Below are positions 10,425 to 22,290 of a stretch of 64,000 nucleotides of DNA, one piece after another (the stretch's first letter is position 1; every line of letters starts with the position of its first letter). Made by a program: the position numbers and the translations under genes. The notes beneath the pieces are model-generated. The model was not told the origin of the DNA, made no database searches, and saw only the letters and a program-made list of their open reading frames with translations. This DNA comes from Oehlia diaphana (lineage: Eukaryota > Glomeromycota > Glomeromycetes > Glomerales > Glomeraceae): assembly GCA_003833135.1 (NCBI GenBank), contig QZLH01000059.1:98423-162422 (forward strand), given 5' to 3'.

Positions 10425-12790
10425 TAAAGTACTGATTAATATAAGTTACTTTCCTGTAAATAAAATAATAAGTTAAAATATTATAACTAGCTTCGAATTG
10501 TGCACAAAGTTACTTTAATTATTGCATTTGAATCTAATTCAAACCTAATTTATATGAAGTACTGATTATTATAAGCTACTTTTCTGTAAATAAACTATAG
10601 GTTTTGATATTATCTAACTTCAAATACGATTACTAATCACAAAGTCACAACTTTGTTTGCTTGTATTTAAATTTAACTCACATCTATTTTATTTAAAGTA
10701 TTGATTATTATAAATTACTTTTCTGTCAATAAATTAGTATATTATAATTCTTTAAAAATTATATATAAAGTTACTATTTTAAATTTAATTCAGATTATCA
10801 ATACTGATTATTACTATATAAGTTGTTCTTCTGAGATAAAATAACAGATAACTAATATTATTATAACTAAGATTATCATATAATATATTACTAATCACAA
10901 GCTCATGATTTTGATGACAAGTATTTATAATTATAGGTTACTTTTTCTGTCAATAAAATAATAATTAGTAATATTATATCTAACTTCGAATATAATTACT
11001 AATCATAATAAAGCCACAACTTTGTTTGCTGAATTAAATATTATTATAATCTTTAAAATTATACATAAAGTTACTTTGATGGTTGTATTCGATTATCACA
11101 AATCACTCTTTGTAAATAATTAGTATATTATAATTCTTCATAAAGTTACTTTAATAGCTGTATTTAAATTTAATTTAATTTAGCTCAAATAAAAATACTG
11201 ATCATCAGTAAAATAACATAGTTACTGATTATCAGTAAAATAACATAAACTTGCTTTAATAGCTGTATTTAAATTTAATTTAGCTCAAAAAAAAATACTG
11301 ATTATCAGTAAAATAACAAGTAACTATAAATAACCTTAAAATATGATATATTACCTAGTAATCACAAGTTTATAACAAGTGCTGATAATTATAAATTACT
11401 TTTCTGTAAATAAAATAATAAGTTAAAATATTATAATTAACTTCTAATTATGCACAAAGTTACTTTAATAGTTGCATTTGAATTTAATTTAAATCTAATA
11501 TATGTAAAGTACTAATTACTATAAGCCACTTTTCTGTAATATTATATTCAACTCCAAGTATGATTATTAATCACAAAGCCACAACTTCGCTATATTTAAA
11601 TTTAGTACAGATCTATTTATTCAAATACTGATTATTATAAATTACTATTCTATAATAAGATTATAATATCATAATATAAATTCAAAGTACTAGATTGTTA
11701 TAAGCCACTTTTCTATAATTAAAATAATAGGTAATAAATAATATTATAGTTAACTTCAAATTAAAAGATATATGATGTCATAATTTTGATTACCTGATCT
11801 AATAATATATACAAAGTACTGATTATAATAAACTACTTTTCTGTGAATAAAATAATAGGTTTTAATATTATACCTGGCTCCAAATTAAAACCACAACTTC
11901 GTTTGCTGCATTTAAAATTAACTCAGATCTATTATATTCAAAGTATTGTTTATTATAAATTACTTTTTTGTATATAAAATAGTATACTATAATTCTTTAA
12001 AATTTACTTAAATAGTTGTATTTAAATTTAATTCAGATATAATGAAAATACTAATTATCATATTACTGTATGAGTTATTCTAAAATGAAATAATAGGTAC
12101 GGTATTTTGCGGTTAGTAAGCACCCCGAAAATTAGCACTCCGGCCATAATTATGAGGATCTTGGCCGGCATTAAGTGCAAAAAAGGGTGCTTATATACCG
12201 CAAAATATGGTAATTAATTATATTATAACTAAATTAGAAGATTACTATATAACTGTATATCATAATTTTGTATTAATATAATTACTTAGTAAGTGACTAA
12301 TAATTATAAATAATAAGTTAAAATATTATAGCTAACTTTAAATATCTATTTTATTTAAAGTATTGATTATTATAAATTACTTTTCTGTCAATAAAATAGT
12401 ATGTTATAAATACTGAAAATTACCGTATAAGTTATTCTTCTGAAATAAATAATAGGTAATTAATAATTTTATTTTCATTTAATATAATCAGCTCATGACT
12501 TTGATATCAAGTACTGATAATTATGAGTCACTTTTCTACGAATAAAATAATAAGTTAAGATATTATAATTAACTTCAAATTATGCACAAAGTTACTTTAA
12601 TATTTACAACTGAATTTAATTCAAATCTAATGTATATAAATTACTGGTTATTATAAGCTACTTTCTATAAATAAAATGATAAATTCGAATTACTGATTAC
12701 TTGTTCTAAAAATTAAATAATAGGTAATAGCATTGTAATTAACTTACTAAATTAGTATAACTTTATAGTTTTTTATTACAAATTACCTAA
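10425..12790. repeat. Degenerate tandem repeat array with higher-order structure
   Basis: Diverged units of about 100-140 bp follow one another, each opening with a form of AAGTACTGATTATTATAAGC followed by TTACTTTTCTGTAAATAAAA. At least four subtypes can be told apart by their second halves: A with GCACAAAGTTACTTTAATAG, B with ATCACAAAGTCACAACTTTG, C with TAGTATATTATAATTCTTTA, D with TAATAGGTAATTAATA. Subtype A recurs near 10425, 11379 and 12510, so the units are arranged in a roughly 1-kb higher-order period. No coding capacity is apparent. It resembles an old satellite or minisatellite. Boundaries are approximate. Confidence 0.75.
12098..12212. mobile_element. 111-bp MITE inserted at TA inside the array
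   Basis: The body is at 12100-12210 with terminal inverted repeats CGGTATTTTGCGG and CCATATTTTGCGG (right end, reverse complement), followed by matching GTAAGCACCC/ATAAGCACCC. It is flanked by TA at 12098-12099 and 12211-12212. The interrupted array unit reads AATAATAGGTA | element | TAATTAATTA. Sister units at about 11724-11745 and 12448-12468 show the uninterrupted site. The size and TA duplication fit a Tc1/mariner-type MITE. Confidence 0.85.
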
Positions 12791-12945
12791 AGTATTATAA
12801 TACTAGGTAATTATTAATATTTAAGCACTGTAATACTATATAAACTAGAATTTAGTATTAAATTTTAACAATAGTTTAAAATTTATTAATATAAATGATA
12901 ATAAATATTTAAATTAATTAAAAAAAAAACTATTTTTATTCAAAT

Positions 12946-14171
12946 TCAAATTTTGAATAATACCAACTTTTTATATTTTTCTATTATTTTCATATTATCA
13001 TTATTTTCCTCATTATTACTATTATGATAAAGGAAAGTGATTTTTGTGACTTACGGTTTTTCCAACTAATAAAAAAGGATTCTAAATCTTTTGATTCTAA
13101 TTTTACATAATTACGTCTCCTAATTTTAATACTTTCTAATTGTTAACAACTAATAAAAATTATTTTTAATGTTCTTATTTCATTTTTTATAATCGAGTAT
13201 AAAGAGATTTCAAATTTTGACAAAATTTAGATATAGTTAAATTTAAAAAATTATTATGCTTATCTGTATATTTCTTTTAATTTTTTCCATTGTGTTCTAT
13301 AAATTTAATTAAAGTTTCAACTTTTGGAAATCCATTAACAAATTTTAAAATTTGTAATTTTGTAAAATTAATATTTGTATTTTTCAAAATCATCTCTATA
13401 ATCAAATGATATAACAAGCTCTTGTAAATTTATGAATCCAGCAATAAATAACTTGCCACCCCTTGTACAATTAATTTTGTTATTGTATTTGCAAAGTGAA
13501 AAAATCAAAATCTTTTAATCCATCTGAAACAATTTCTTCGCATGTTATATTTAATGATTGTATATGGTAACATATTTGAGATAATTGATAAAAAAAATTT
13601 AAAATGAACATTTAAATCACATTCTAATTCTGAAAGATTTTTTAAACAATCATTTGCTCCAGGAAAATTTATGAAATCTGGAATATTTATATCATAAAAA
13701 TCAGAATAATAGGTCAGTTTATTCAAAGTAGTTTGCATTTTTGATATTTTTTGTGCAATCATATTGTTATTATTTAATAATGTATGTATAGATTTTGATT
13801 CTTAAAATACTTTTTGCTATAAAAGGCATCGTCAAGTATTAGATTAATATCAAGAATTGAAAGAACTTTACAAAAATGATGCATAATTAAACAATGGAGA
13901 TTTCGAAGTTGGAATTGGAATAGCTCCATTCTTATATAAGAGATCTTTTGATTCTTTAGGAAGACAATTAATTAAAGTATTAAGAATTTGTGATGATATT
14001 CCAAACTTATATGATGGACGTTTTAAATCCCAAATGTTTCTCCACAAAACTCTAACAGAAATTTCACACCAAAGACGATTAACTAGTAAGCATGAATATA
14101 ATGCAGCTTTATGTACATCTAAATAATTAAAAATTTAATTAAGACAATCAGCTGGAAGTTGATTAGGCATT
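12946..14171 (-). pseudogene. Decayed F-box gene of the same family
   Basis: Reading the minus strand from an ATG at 14171, the frame opens MPNQLPADCLN and then meets a stop codon inside the F-box. Past the stop, the family sequence continues (SCLLVNRLWCEISVRVLW, then LPKESKDLLYKNG and SKSPLFNYASF). Further along, INFPGANDCLKNLSELE is readable in another frame, and the family C-terminal KYKK ending occurs near 12946-12980. Several frameshifts and stops interrupt it and parts of the middle are missing. It cannot make the full protein. The gene order and strand match copy 2, which suggests an old tandem duplicate. Confidence 0.85.
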
Positions 14172-14517
14172 TTATCTAACAAAAAATAATATGAAATTCA
14201 ACGTATTGTCAAAAAATAAAATCGTTGTTATCTTCTTATAGTAAGTTGAATTTAATCGTGTTACATACACCTGTTATATAACAGATAAAGTAGATTGTGA
14301 AATGTGAAAATTTACGCCAATAATTTAAATAAATAATTTATACATTTAATTAGTGGTTGAAGGTTAATTCTTTAATCAATCTCATTGATCCAGGAAAGGT
14401 ATTGTTTGTTATAAAAATCTTCGAGTTAAAGATAATTATTTTAAGCTATAGTACATACCTATTAATAATATTCAACTTCACTTGAAAATTAAACGTCTTA
14501 ATATTAGTACAGTACAT

Positions 14518-14625
14518 GCAATTTCAATTAATAAAATGATTCCAAATCTTTTGAGCTTAATTTTACATAATTTTAATTTTAATCTACGGAAATTCCTTGA
14601 TGAGAATTAATAAAGCTTCCAATAC
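14518..14625 (-). pseudogene. Fragment of F-box family C-terminus
   Basis: About 100 bases resemble the minus-strand C-terminal block of the neighbouring F-box genes: the complement contains the bases that encode the SFF-SW and Leu/Lys segment preceding the family end, followed by a piece like the GKKLLE region. The fragment is short, frameshifted and not attached to any F-box. It marks a further lost copy. Confidence 0.5.
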
Positions 14626-16960
14626 CGGTCCCTGTAGGCTAGAGCCTGCTTTAGCCCTAACTTTCCCAGTTATTGTCGAAAGTCGACAACAGGAGTTTAC
14701 GTATATAATAAGAAACCCTAAACAAATGATTTATATTGTGTGATATATTTTCGGGAGAAATTTTTTTTTGTCTGGTTTTGCTGTAGTGAAAATCAGGTGA
14801 CATTAAAATATTTGTCGCCCCTGTTATCTCGTTTCTCTGTTTCGATTTTCCACCAAAGTGACATCGCCCTCGTAGCGATTTAGTGTTCAGTTTTCTAATT
14901 ACTTTCGGTTTTAGTGTTAAAAATCTTTGTATTTTGTACTGCTACTTTGTGTAATAAATAAAAATAAAAAAGCTCTTTTAAAGTTGGCTAGCCCTAGTCC
15001 CGAAGAATTTAAACCATATTTCGCTACCAATACTATTAAGATACAGCCATTCAGTTCCATTTACGATCATTTATTCATTACTAACCCGGCTAATTTTGTT
15101 TCATTCGCCTTATCTATTTTGCCCATTTATAAATGTGTATCAGATAAAATACTAAAAAAATATTGTGTAAATATGTGTAATATGTGTAATATGTGTAATA
15201 AATATATGGTAATATATGTGATAATGTGTAATAGTGGCGCTTATGTATTTCTAATTTGGATAGCTTATTTTAACATTTTATTACGTTCTTTCATATTATA
15301 TAAAAAGGAAAATTTTATAGTTTTATTCTCTTACAATTATAGGAGTGCAATCTACTGTTGTTAAATGTGGTGGTTCATCTTGTGAAGCCAACGCGTACTG
15401 AAGCCCGGGCTATCCTAGATGTAAAGTTTAAGAGGACCAAACTACCCTCTTTGTTTCTTTGATTAGAAAAGAGTGACCAAATTGTCGTATGTCAGATGCA
15501 GGATTGAAGATACAGTACCTGAAAGGTTCAAAAGTGAAATCGGAGACGTACTCAGAGAAGTAAACGCTGAAAATAAGAAACAGTAAATTGCTGGAGACGC
15601 ACAAATAATTATAAAAAGTATGCCTGATTTTGTCTTGTGGGTTGAGTTGATTCTATTTAGATAGTTGTTTTGAAATATTAACTTCGAGTTCATTATCATA
15701 ACGATATTAAAGTAGAATCCTTGAAACTATTTTTGATATTGAAAAATAAAGGTAGAACCCTATTACAATCAGGACATAGTATTAGCCGCATGGTAAAAAT
15801 CATTAGTGAAGATTTTTTGTGTACAAAATAAATGATATAAAAAAATGTTAATAAATTCTCCAAATAAATTTTACGCTGTAATTCTTAGTAATTATGGAAA
15901 ACACTTTATGTATCGCGAGAAATTAAACTTTTCGCGGTGGCAATCTTAAATAGTAGGAATTTTTAATGATTTTTTTTATGGCTCCTATTTGATCAGGCGT
16001 AAGGCTATTTGTCTGATATATTAAATTTGTTGATAATAAAATAATTAAAATAATTAACTCATATAATCGAAATGTTAATTACTTAATTTCAGCTAAGAAA
16101 AATCGACTTTAGTCTTTGTAAAAGTTTAAATTTCATTCCGGCCTAAATTAACTGCTAACACATCGTTTCACGGGAACCAATAGTAAAATTTATTTTATTT
16201 CTTTCGCTCAAGATGTTTATCATAAATCATATAAAGTTAACGTCTTTACAGTATTTGTTTGTATTTATTTGAGTAACTACTCATTAGTGTTGGAATTAAG
16301 CCGGAATGGAATAAAAACAGGTTAGTCGAGAGAAAGGTGTTTTAATTCGAAATATAAATTCGATGAATAACACGTCACAACTACCTATATTTGGAGTATT
16401 ATATAATAGTTATTTCACGGGGAACTATGGAATCATTGATTTGCGCGGCTGCGTCGTGAAAATCATTGTTTGGTATAACCCAGTTATTTCACGGATCATG
16501 GCGGATCAATGGCTTCCTATTAATTAATAATGATATAATGATGGACTTTTTATTCTAATATTCTAATATTAATTATTCTAATATTAATTTATCCATCTTT
16601 TTAAATAATCATCTGTGAGATTATTAGGAACTGTGACCTTATTTATATAATCACATTATTAGCATCATGTTTCCCTGTCCTTAAGAAGCAATGTACAATT
16701 TTTTATTATAGTACAATTATTATGTTTGGTGAGTCATCGCGTCGTATCACTTTATTTTCACGTGTTAATATATAGCTCATTATTCATTTTGTTCTACAAA
16801 TATAGCTAAATCAACATGTGACTAATTAAAGTTAATTAAATTAACTATTCGCATCATTTTCATCACCTTTTTTTTTCTCTCTCATTTTTAAAAAAAATTA
16901 AACTTCTCAAATTTCTCAAGCTTCTCAAACTTCTAAATTTCTCAAGTTTCTCAAAACACA
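14626..16960. other. Intergenic with unassigned coding-like scraps
   Basis: This 2.3-kb stretch has more mixed base composition than its surroundings between 14630 and 15720, as is usual for old transposons. An open stretch at 14927-15364 begins with TTG, includes SPSPEEFKPYFATN and runs into a short tandem of AATATGTGT units (15167-15230); I do not recognise it. Two copies of AGTTATTTCACGG occur at about 16409 and 16482. Tandem TTCTAATAT units lie at 16553-16590. A CT-rich leader with six TTCTCAAR units (16903-16956) sits directly before the start codon of F-box copy 3. Confidence 0.4.
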
Positions 16961-18589
16961 ATGTCTTCTCAACTTACTGTTGATTGTCTTAACAGAATTT
17001 TTGAGTGTTTAGAAGAAGATAAAGTTAATTTACATTCTTGTTTACTAGTCAATCGTTTTTGGTGTAGAACTTCAGTTGAAATTTTATGGAAGAACATTTG
17101 GATTTTTAAATTTATTGACTCCTCACCGCACGATTTGGATGTATCATTAAAAGTATTTGAGACTCTGGTCGCTTTTCTTCCTGACGAGTCAATAGACTTT
17201 TTATTCGAAAATGGAATTTCTATCCCAACTACAAATCAAAGATCTCCATTATTTAATTATGTATCATTTATCAAAGTTCTTTCAATTCCACACCTCATAA
17301 TCGGTAATGTCTCATATAACAAAATTCTTACTGGAAATTCAAAAACAAACTGCTTGATATCACAAGAAATTTTAAGAATGTTCATGAAACATGCTTCTTT
17401 AAAAAAATTGGCCTATTGTTTAATAGAAGATAGTCGTGATAATAATGTTTCTGATTATTTTAAGCTTATTTCAAATTTTATTAGTTTTCCTGGAGCAAAT
17501 GATTGTTTAAATAATCTTTCAGATTTGAGATGCGGCTCAGACATTAATTCTGAATTTTTTCAACAACTGTCTCAAATATGTCACAACATACAATCACTTA
17601 GAGTACATTTTTGTTGTATTTCAAAGGAGTTAAATGAATTGTTTTTATCACAAAAAAATTTGATATCCGTATCATTTATAAAATATGGAGATTATTATTA
17701 TGGTGATTATTTTCATAATATTGGTGATGATAAAGTTGTTGATGATGGTGACGACGACGACGATGATGATGATGATGACTACAACGACGACGACGACGAC
17801 GACGACGATGAAGTTTATGTGTATTCGTATAGTATTAGACTTAATAACAATGATGATGATGATGATGACGACGACGACGACGACGACGATGATGATGATG
17901 ATGATGATCATCATAAAATTCATCATAATGATCAAGATTGGCCAAAGATTGCATCTTTATTAGCAAAACATTCAAACACAATAAAAAATTTATTACTTGA
18001 ATATAGACATGCTGACTTTAAAGAAATACAATATATCACTTTTCCACACTTACGAATTTTAAAATTAGTTATTTGTCCAGAAGTTAAAATGTTGATTAAA
18101 TTTTTAGAAAATAATGGAAGGAATTTGGAAGAATTATATGTGAATAGGAATGATAATTCATTACATTTAGCCATAACTGAATTCTGTCCAAACTTAAAAT
18201 CATTACATACTATATTTCCAAGAAATGAAATAGAAATGTTAAAATTAATTTTTGAGAGTTGCCAACAATTAGAAAGTTTTCTAGGTATATGTGGTCATTG
18301 TTTTCTGGGAGGAAAAAAACTATTAGAAGCTGTTGTTAAATATGCACCCGAAGGTTTTCGTGAATTAAAATTTCATAGTCATGTGACTTTAGGTTCAAAT
18401 GACTTGCGATCATTTTTTATTGGTTGGAAAGCCCGTAAACCACAAAATCCAATTTCATTAATAATTAGTGAAGAAAGTTTTAAGTTAGATATCAAAACTG
18501 GTGAAATGATAGCTAGATACAAAAAGTTGGGTATTATAAAAAATTTCGAAACTGATGACCAATTTTTTCTAAATATGTATAATTTTTAA
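16961..18589 (+). CDS. F-box protein with long poly-Asp insertion (copy 3)
   Basis: Intact intronless 542-residue protein. The F-box occupies about residues 4-46 (LTVDCLNRIFECLEEDK, then SCLLVNRFWCRTSVEILWK). It carries the family middle block (SFPGANDCLNNLSDLRC) and the C-terminal GGKKLLEAVVKYAPEGFREL. It is 60-90 residues longer than the other copies because of an acidic insertion at about residues 255-325, made of several runs of Asp encoded by mixed GAT/GAC triplets and ending in a His/Ile/Asn patch. The insertion keeps the frame. The likely role is as an SCF substrate receptor; the acidic tract would form a disordered charged loop in the repeat domain. Confidence 0.9.
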   Translation: MSSQLTVDCLNRIFECLEEDKVNLHSCLLVNRFWCRTSVEILWKNIWIFKFIDSSPHDLDVSLKVFETLVAFLPDESIDFLFENGISIPTTNQRSPLFNYVSFIKVLSIPHLIIGNVSYNKILTGNSKTNCLISQEILRMFMKHASLKKLAYCLIEDSRDNNVSDYFKLISNFISFPGANDCLNNLSDLRCGSDINSEFFQQLSQICHNIQSLRVHFCCISKELNELFLSQKNLISVSFIKYGDYYYGDYFHNIGDDKVVDDGDDDDDDDDDDYNDDDDDDDDEVYVYSYSIRLNNNDDDDDDDDDDDDDDDDDDDHHKIHHNDQDWPKIASLLAKHSNTIKNLLLEYRHADFKEIQYITFPHLRILKLVICPEVKMLIKFLENNGRNLEELYVNRNDNSLHLAITEFCPNLKSLHTIFPRNEIEMLKLIFESCQQLESFLGICGHCFLGGKKLLEAVVKYAPEGFRELKFHSHVTLGSNDLRSFFIGWKARKPQNPISLIISEESFKLDIKTGEMIARYKKLGIIKNFETDDQFFLNMYNF

Positions 18590-19289
18590 CACGTTTATAT
18601 TACATTTGTGCGGAACATACATATATAGTATATTGAAATATTGAACTAAAAAAAAAGCTATTGCAAAATGTAATTCAAAATATATTAGTTGAATAAAGAA
18701 AACTATTTCCTGCAATTAAAATATTCTCTCCTATTTCTAGTACAACTACTACTGAAAGTCTGAAACGTTTTATGTTTTGATAATTTCCAGATTTTGGGAT
18801 TTTATGCAATAAACACAACTTCCTGACTAGTATATTTGTTTTAACCATTTTCTTGCAAATGGAACACGAAAATTGTTACAATTAATATGTCAATTTGTCT
18901 GTAGTTTGCTTACTCTAAATGAATTGTATACAGAAGAACGTCAGGAACTAAACTGCGCTACAACCAACGCTCATTTTTTTAAAATCGTTTCCTTCAAAAA
19001 ATTGGTATTCTCATAAAATGATACACTATGCCTAGTACTTGCCTCAACTGAAATCACTTTTTAGTTTGTGGACCACCGGCCTGAGGACCGATGATTTCTT
19101 CATTTGATTAAGGTGCCCCGAACGTGAAATTATGATTTTCGCTCAATAATTTGTTTCATCTTTGAACCGTATCGGTGGCAGTATCCTGAACTATAGGTCA
19201 ATTCTGAAACAGTATCTCGCTCTATGAAAATTTGAAAATGACAAAGTTATAATTATATTAACAATATTATCTCACATAATTTTTAATTA
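18590..19289. other. 3' flank of F-box copy 3 and start of LINE debris
   Basis: No intact gene is seen. From about 18940 the base composition becomes more balanced and resembles the decayed retrotransposon that follows, but I cannot name a protein domain in this part. Confidence 0.4.
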
Positions 19290-21080
19290 GTGTTTACTAA
19301 GTGCAGCCATACAAGTTTGTACCCTATTCAACACAAAATAGACTTCCCGGCATTATCATGGATGGCAATACTACCAGATTGGTACAACGTTTTCAACTGT
19401 CAACTGTAGAAGTGTTTCAAGACTCGCAAGGAATATACAGATTGCTATACCCGAGTGTGTGGTTTTCAGACGAACCAACAACCACACTTCGGCCGAACTT
19501 ACCAACTTTGTATGACGATTTACCCACACCTATGATTAATGTCCACCAACCTCATGACGATCGTTGGATCCCGGACTCTATCCTGAAAGATCAACTAACC
19601 TCTGCCTCATCACGTCATACGTTACAATTTTATACAGATGGTAGCTTAGGGTTTTGACTCCACCCTCGCACCCTGGTCAAGTACCGGATGAAAACGTTGT
19701 GGACGTTTCAATGGGGGTTGCCTTTATAGAAACATATAGTAATACACAGCTCGCATACAAGATTGGCCTTCTTCTACCCGTGCGGAATTGATGGCATATT
19801 TTAGCATTGCTAGTTAGTCCTCCTAATAGCATTGTCCATATTTATACAGACAGCCAATCAGTAATTCACTCTATCACAATGTTTTCCAACGTAAGAATGC
19901 TAGGCGGTGTAGATGGCTGAATCATAATAATAATTTTTTATTATTTAAAATTTTCCTGCTGATTAGTGATTACGGAGAAATTACACTATTTCATGCATAA
20001 GGTCAAGGGACATAGTGGTGACGTTGGGAACGATAAAGCAGATGATCTCGCAAAACTTAGTTTAGATTTAGATAGTTCTTATGATAATAGGTTTACCCAT
20101 GGCAGTAATGAATTTAGGTTAATGCCACAATATAATCGCACTTCTAATGAACAGAATATTCGGAAATTCATTCATAAAGCATTACATTTTAGGAACTATG
20201 GTGCTTCAATCTAATATAGATTGTTTTGTTGATAAACGATTCGATTACAAACAACTTGGACTACCATCAAACAAGTCAAGTTTTTTAAATGTACTTCCAC
20301 TAAACGCAACAGCTTTTGGTCGTTAATTATCAAAGCCCTTCATAATCAACTACCTATTTGAAGCAACGAAAACCGCTTTGTATAGCGACCACAAAATATC
20401 AATTTTGTCATACGCATGAAGAAACACAAATCATTTATCAACTTGCACACAAACGACGGATTTCGAACTCATTTTAGATCCGAACTCATTCAATTCCTTA
20501 ATAACACTGATGAATTTCAAAACTACCTCCTCACATTTGATCACGCGCCATATACTCACTCCTTGGCACTTCGTCGGACTCATTTGAATATGCAAGTCTA
20601 CTCTATGACGCCATGCAGGCAAAGATTAGTACAACAGCGATCTCTCACCCTGAAGAAAAGTCTTAAACTCTCACGAGCTGATAATGTACGATTGGGATCC
20701 AAAATTCTAATGCAAGCCATTATTCTTTTCAAAAACCCATCTATGGAAAGACAGTTGTGAACGCGTCATCAAATGGGAACAATCACGTAACAGTCGTAAC
20801 ATTACCGTTCAGGACAAACGTATTTCTATTCATAATCGTAGCTCTAGGACCAGCCGTGCCGACAAACCTGTAACATAGGATGAAATTATTGTCTTGGATG
20901 GCCCTGATCCCACTACACAGCCGATATACGCTCCAGTTTATAATTCTCCTCGACAACGTTTTTCAAGACTCTTTAGGCCTGATGCACTCTCAGCTTCAAT
21001 TGTATATCAAAAAGTCACTTTTATTGCCTTGGGTTTATAAACCTTTATCATCACATTATTATTTTGATATAGGAATTTGA
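19290..21080 (+). mobile_element. Decayed non-LTR retrotransposon, RNase H region
   Basis: Pieces of the C-terminal part of a LINE-type polyprotein are spread over several frames. An open piece (19301-19657) ends in LQFYTDGSL, the first catalytic motif of RNase H. A shifted frame continues with VDVSMGVAF and then IYTDSQSVIHSI, the third-aspartate motif. A further piece (19966-20214) has KVKGHSGDVGNDKADDLAKL, the C-terminal RNase H motif with its Asp. Downstream frames to about 21080 look like a tail region but are broken. Stops and frameshifts between all pieces show that it is dead. The reverse transcriptase portion is not visible here, so the copy is also truncated. Confidence 0.75.
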
Positions 21081-22290
21081 TTTGAGTGATTAATTAATTT
21101 AAATATAGTGTTTATATGATTATTTATTTTATAGTTAGGATTTTTGATAGTTTTAATTTTTATTATTTTATTATTTTATTTTAAATTATTTAATTTTATA
21201 GATTTTATTTTATGATCGTATTGTGTATAGTTTATAGCTCATCTGGAACATTTGCTGGGGGTATTTTAGAGGTTAATGTTTATGATTGATTACGTAAACT
21301 TATTAAATATCGATCCCTTATGAAAAAAAAAACAATCGATTATTTATAAAAGTTAATCAGAATGAATTTAGGAGATTTGGAATGACTCTTTTCCTACACA
21401 AAGTGGTCATTAATTCGTTGGGATGACAATATTATTATGTAAAGGTTTTCGGATTAATCAAGTAGACAAATAATCAAAGTATTAAGAACTTTTATCGATA
21501 TATTGGGTAAAATTCTAACAGAGATTCGAGGTGTGAATAAAGTGCTCTAAATCATATATCTCGTTATGAAAATTGAGACATTTTGTTATTTATTTAATAA
21601 AATTTAAAAAATTTCTGCTGAAATTTTTTCTCGTAGAAGTACTTTTAAATGAGTCATATTGCAAAGCAGTAGACATATATAATTGAATGCGTTATTACCG
21701 TCTAGTACTGCATATAACTTATCTGGTTTAAAAAAGATTATATAGGAAAGATGCTATTTTAAAAATTGGATAATATCGTATGGTAATTAATGATACTGTA
21801 CTATGTACAGTACGGGCCTATAACATAGCAAAGGGATAATTTAATTAATTTATGTAACGCTAGACTGTATTAAATAATACATTCCGCGCATTCATTATTA
21901 CAAAGCATTCATGTACTTAAAATTAAAAATTTTAATATTATTTCTTCATATGTGTCTCTAACCGCCCTATAAAAAATTTTTCAGAAAAATGATCCCGTGT
22001 CTGAGTTTCTTCGGAATAAAAACTAGAAGAATGATCATTTATCGGAGTTTTTTCCAGAATTTTTTTATAGAGACTGTCCAGGTAATGTCTGTACAATCTG
22101 AATCTTCACATTTCGATACATTTTCTGGGCATTTTAAATTTTCCTAGACATACCGGACATCCTCACTGTAATTTCTGGACGAATCTTATGTATTGTAAAA
22201 TGTAATCCATTAATTTATTTATATACAATCAAAAATATTTCTTACAAATAAAGTACATAATAATATATACAACTTAAAAAATACATAAAT
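21081..22290. other. Intergenic with one small inverted-repeat element
   Basis: No gene is seen. T/A-rich sequence after the LINE remnant may be its decayed tail. At 21964-22075 there is an imperfect inverted repeat whose left end reads CCCTATAAAAAATTTTTC and whose right end (reverse complement) reads CTCTATAAAAAAATTC. It is a probable small non-autonomous element, but no clear target duplication is found. Confidence 0.4.

Noticed and set aside
14927..15364. 145-codon open frame
   Set aside because: It begins with TTG, its second half is a short tandem repeat, and no homology is recognised. Not called as a gene.
17672..17963. Open frames over the GAT/GAC repeat on both strands (Ile/Val-rich and Thr/Met-rich)
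   Set aside because: They are by-products of a triplet repeat read in other frames; the poly-Asp frame belongs to an intact F-box gene.
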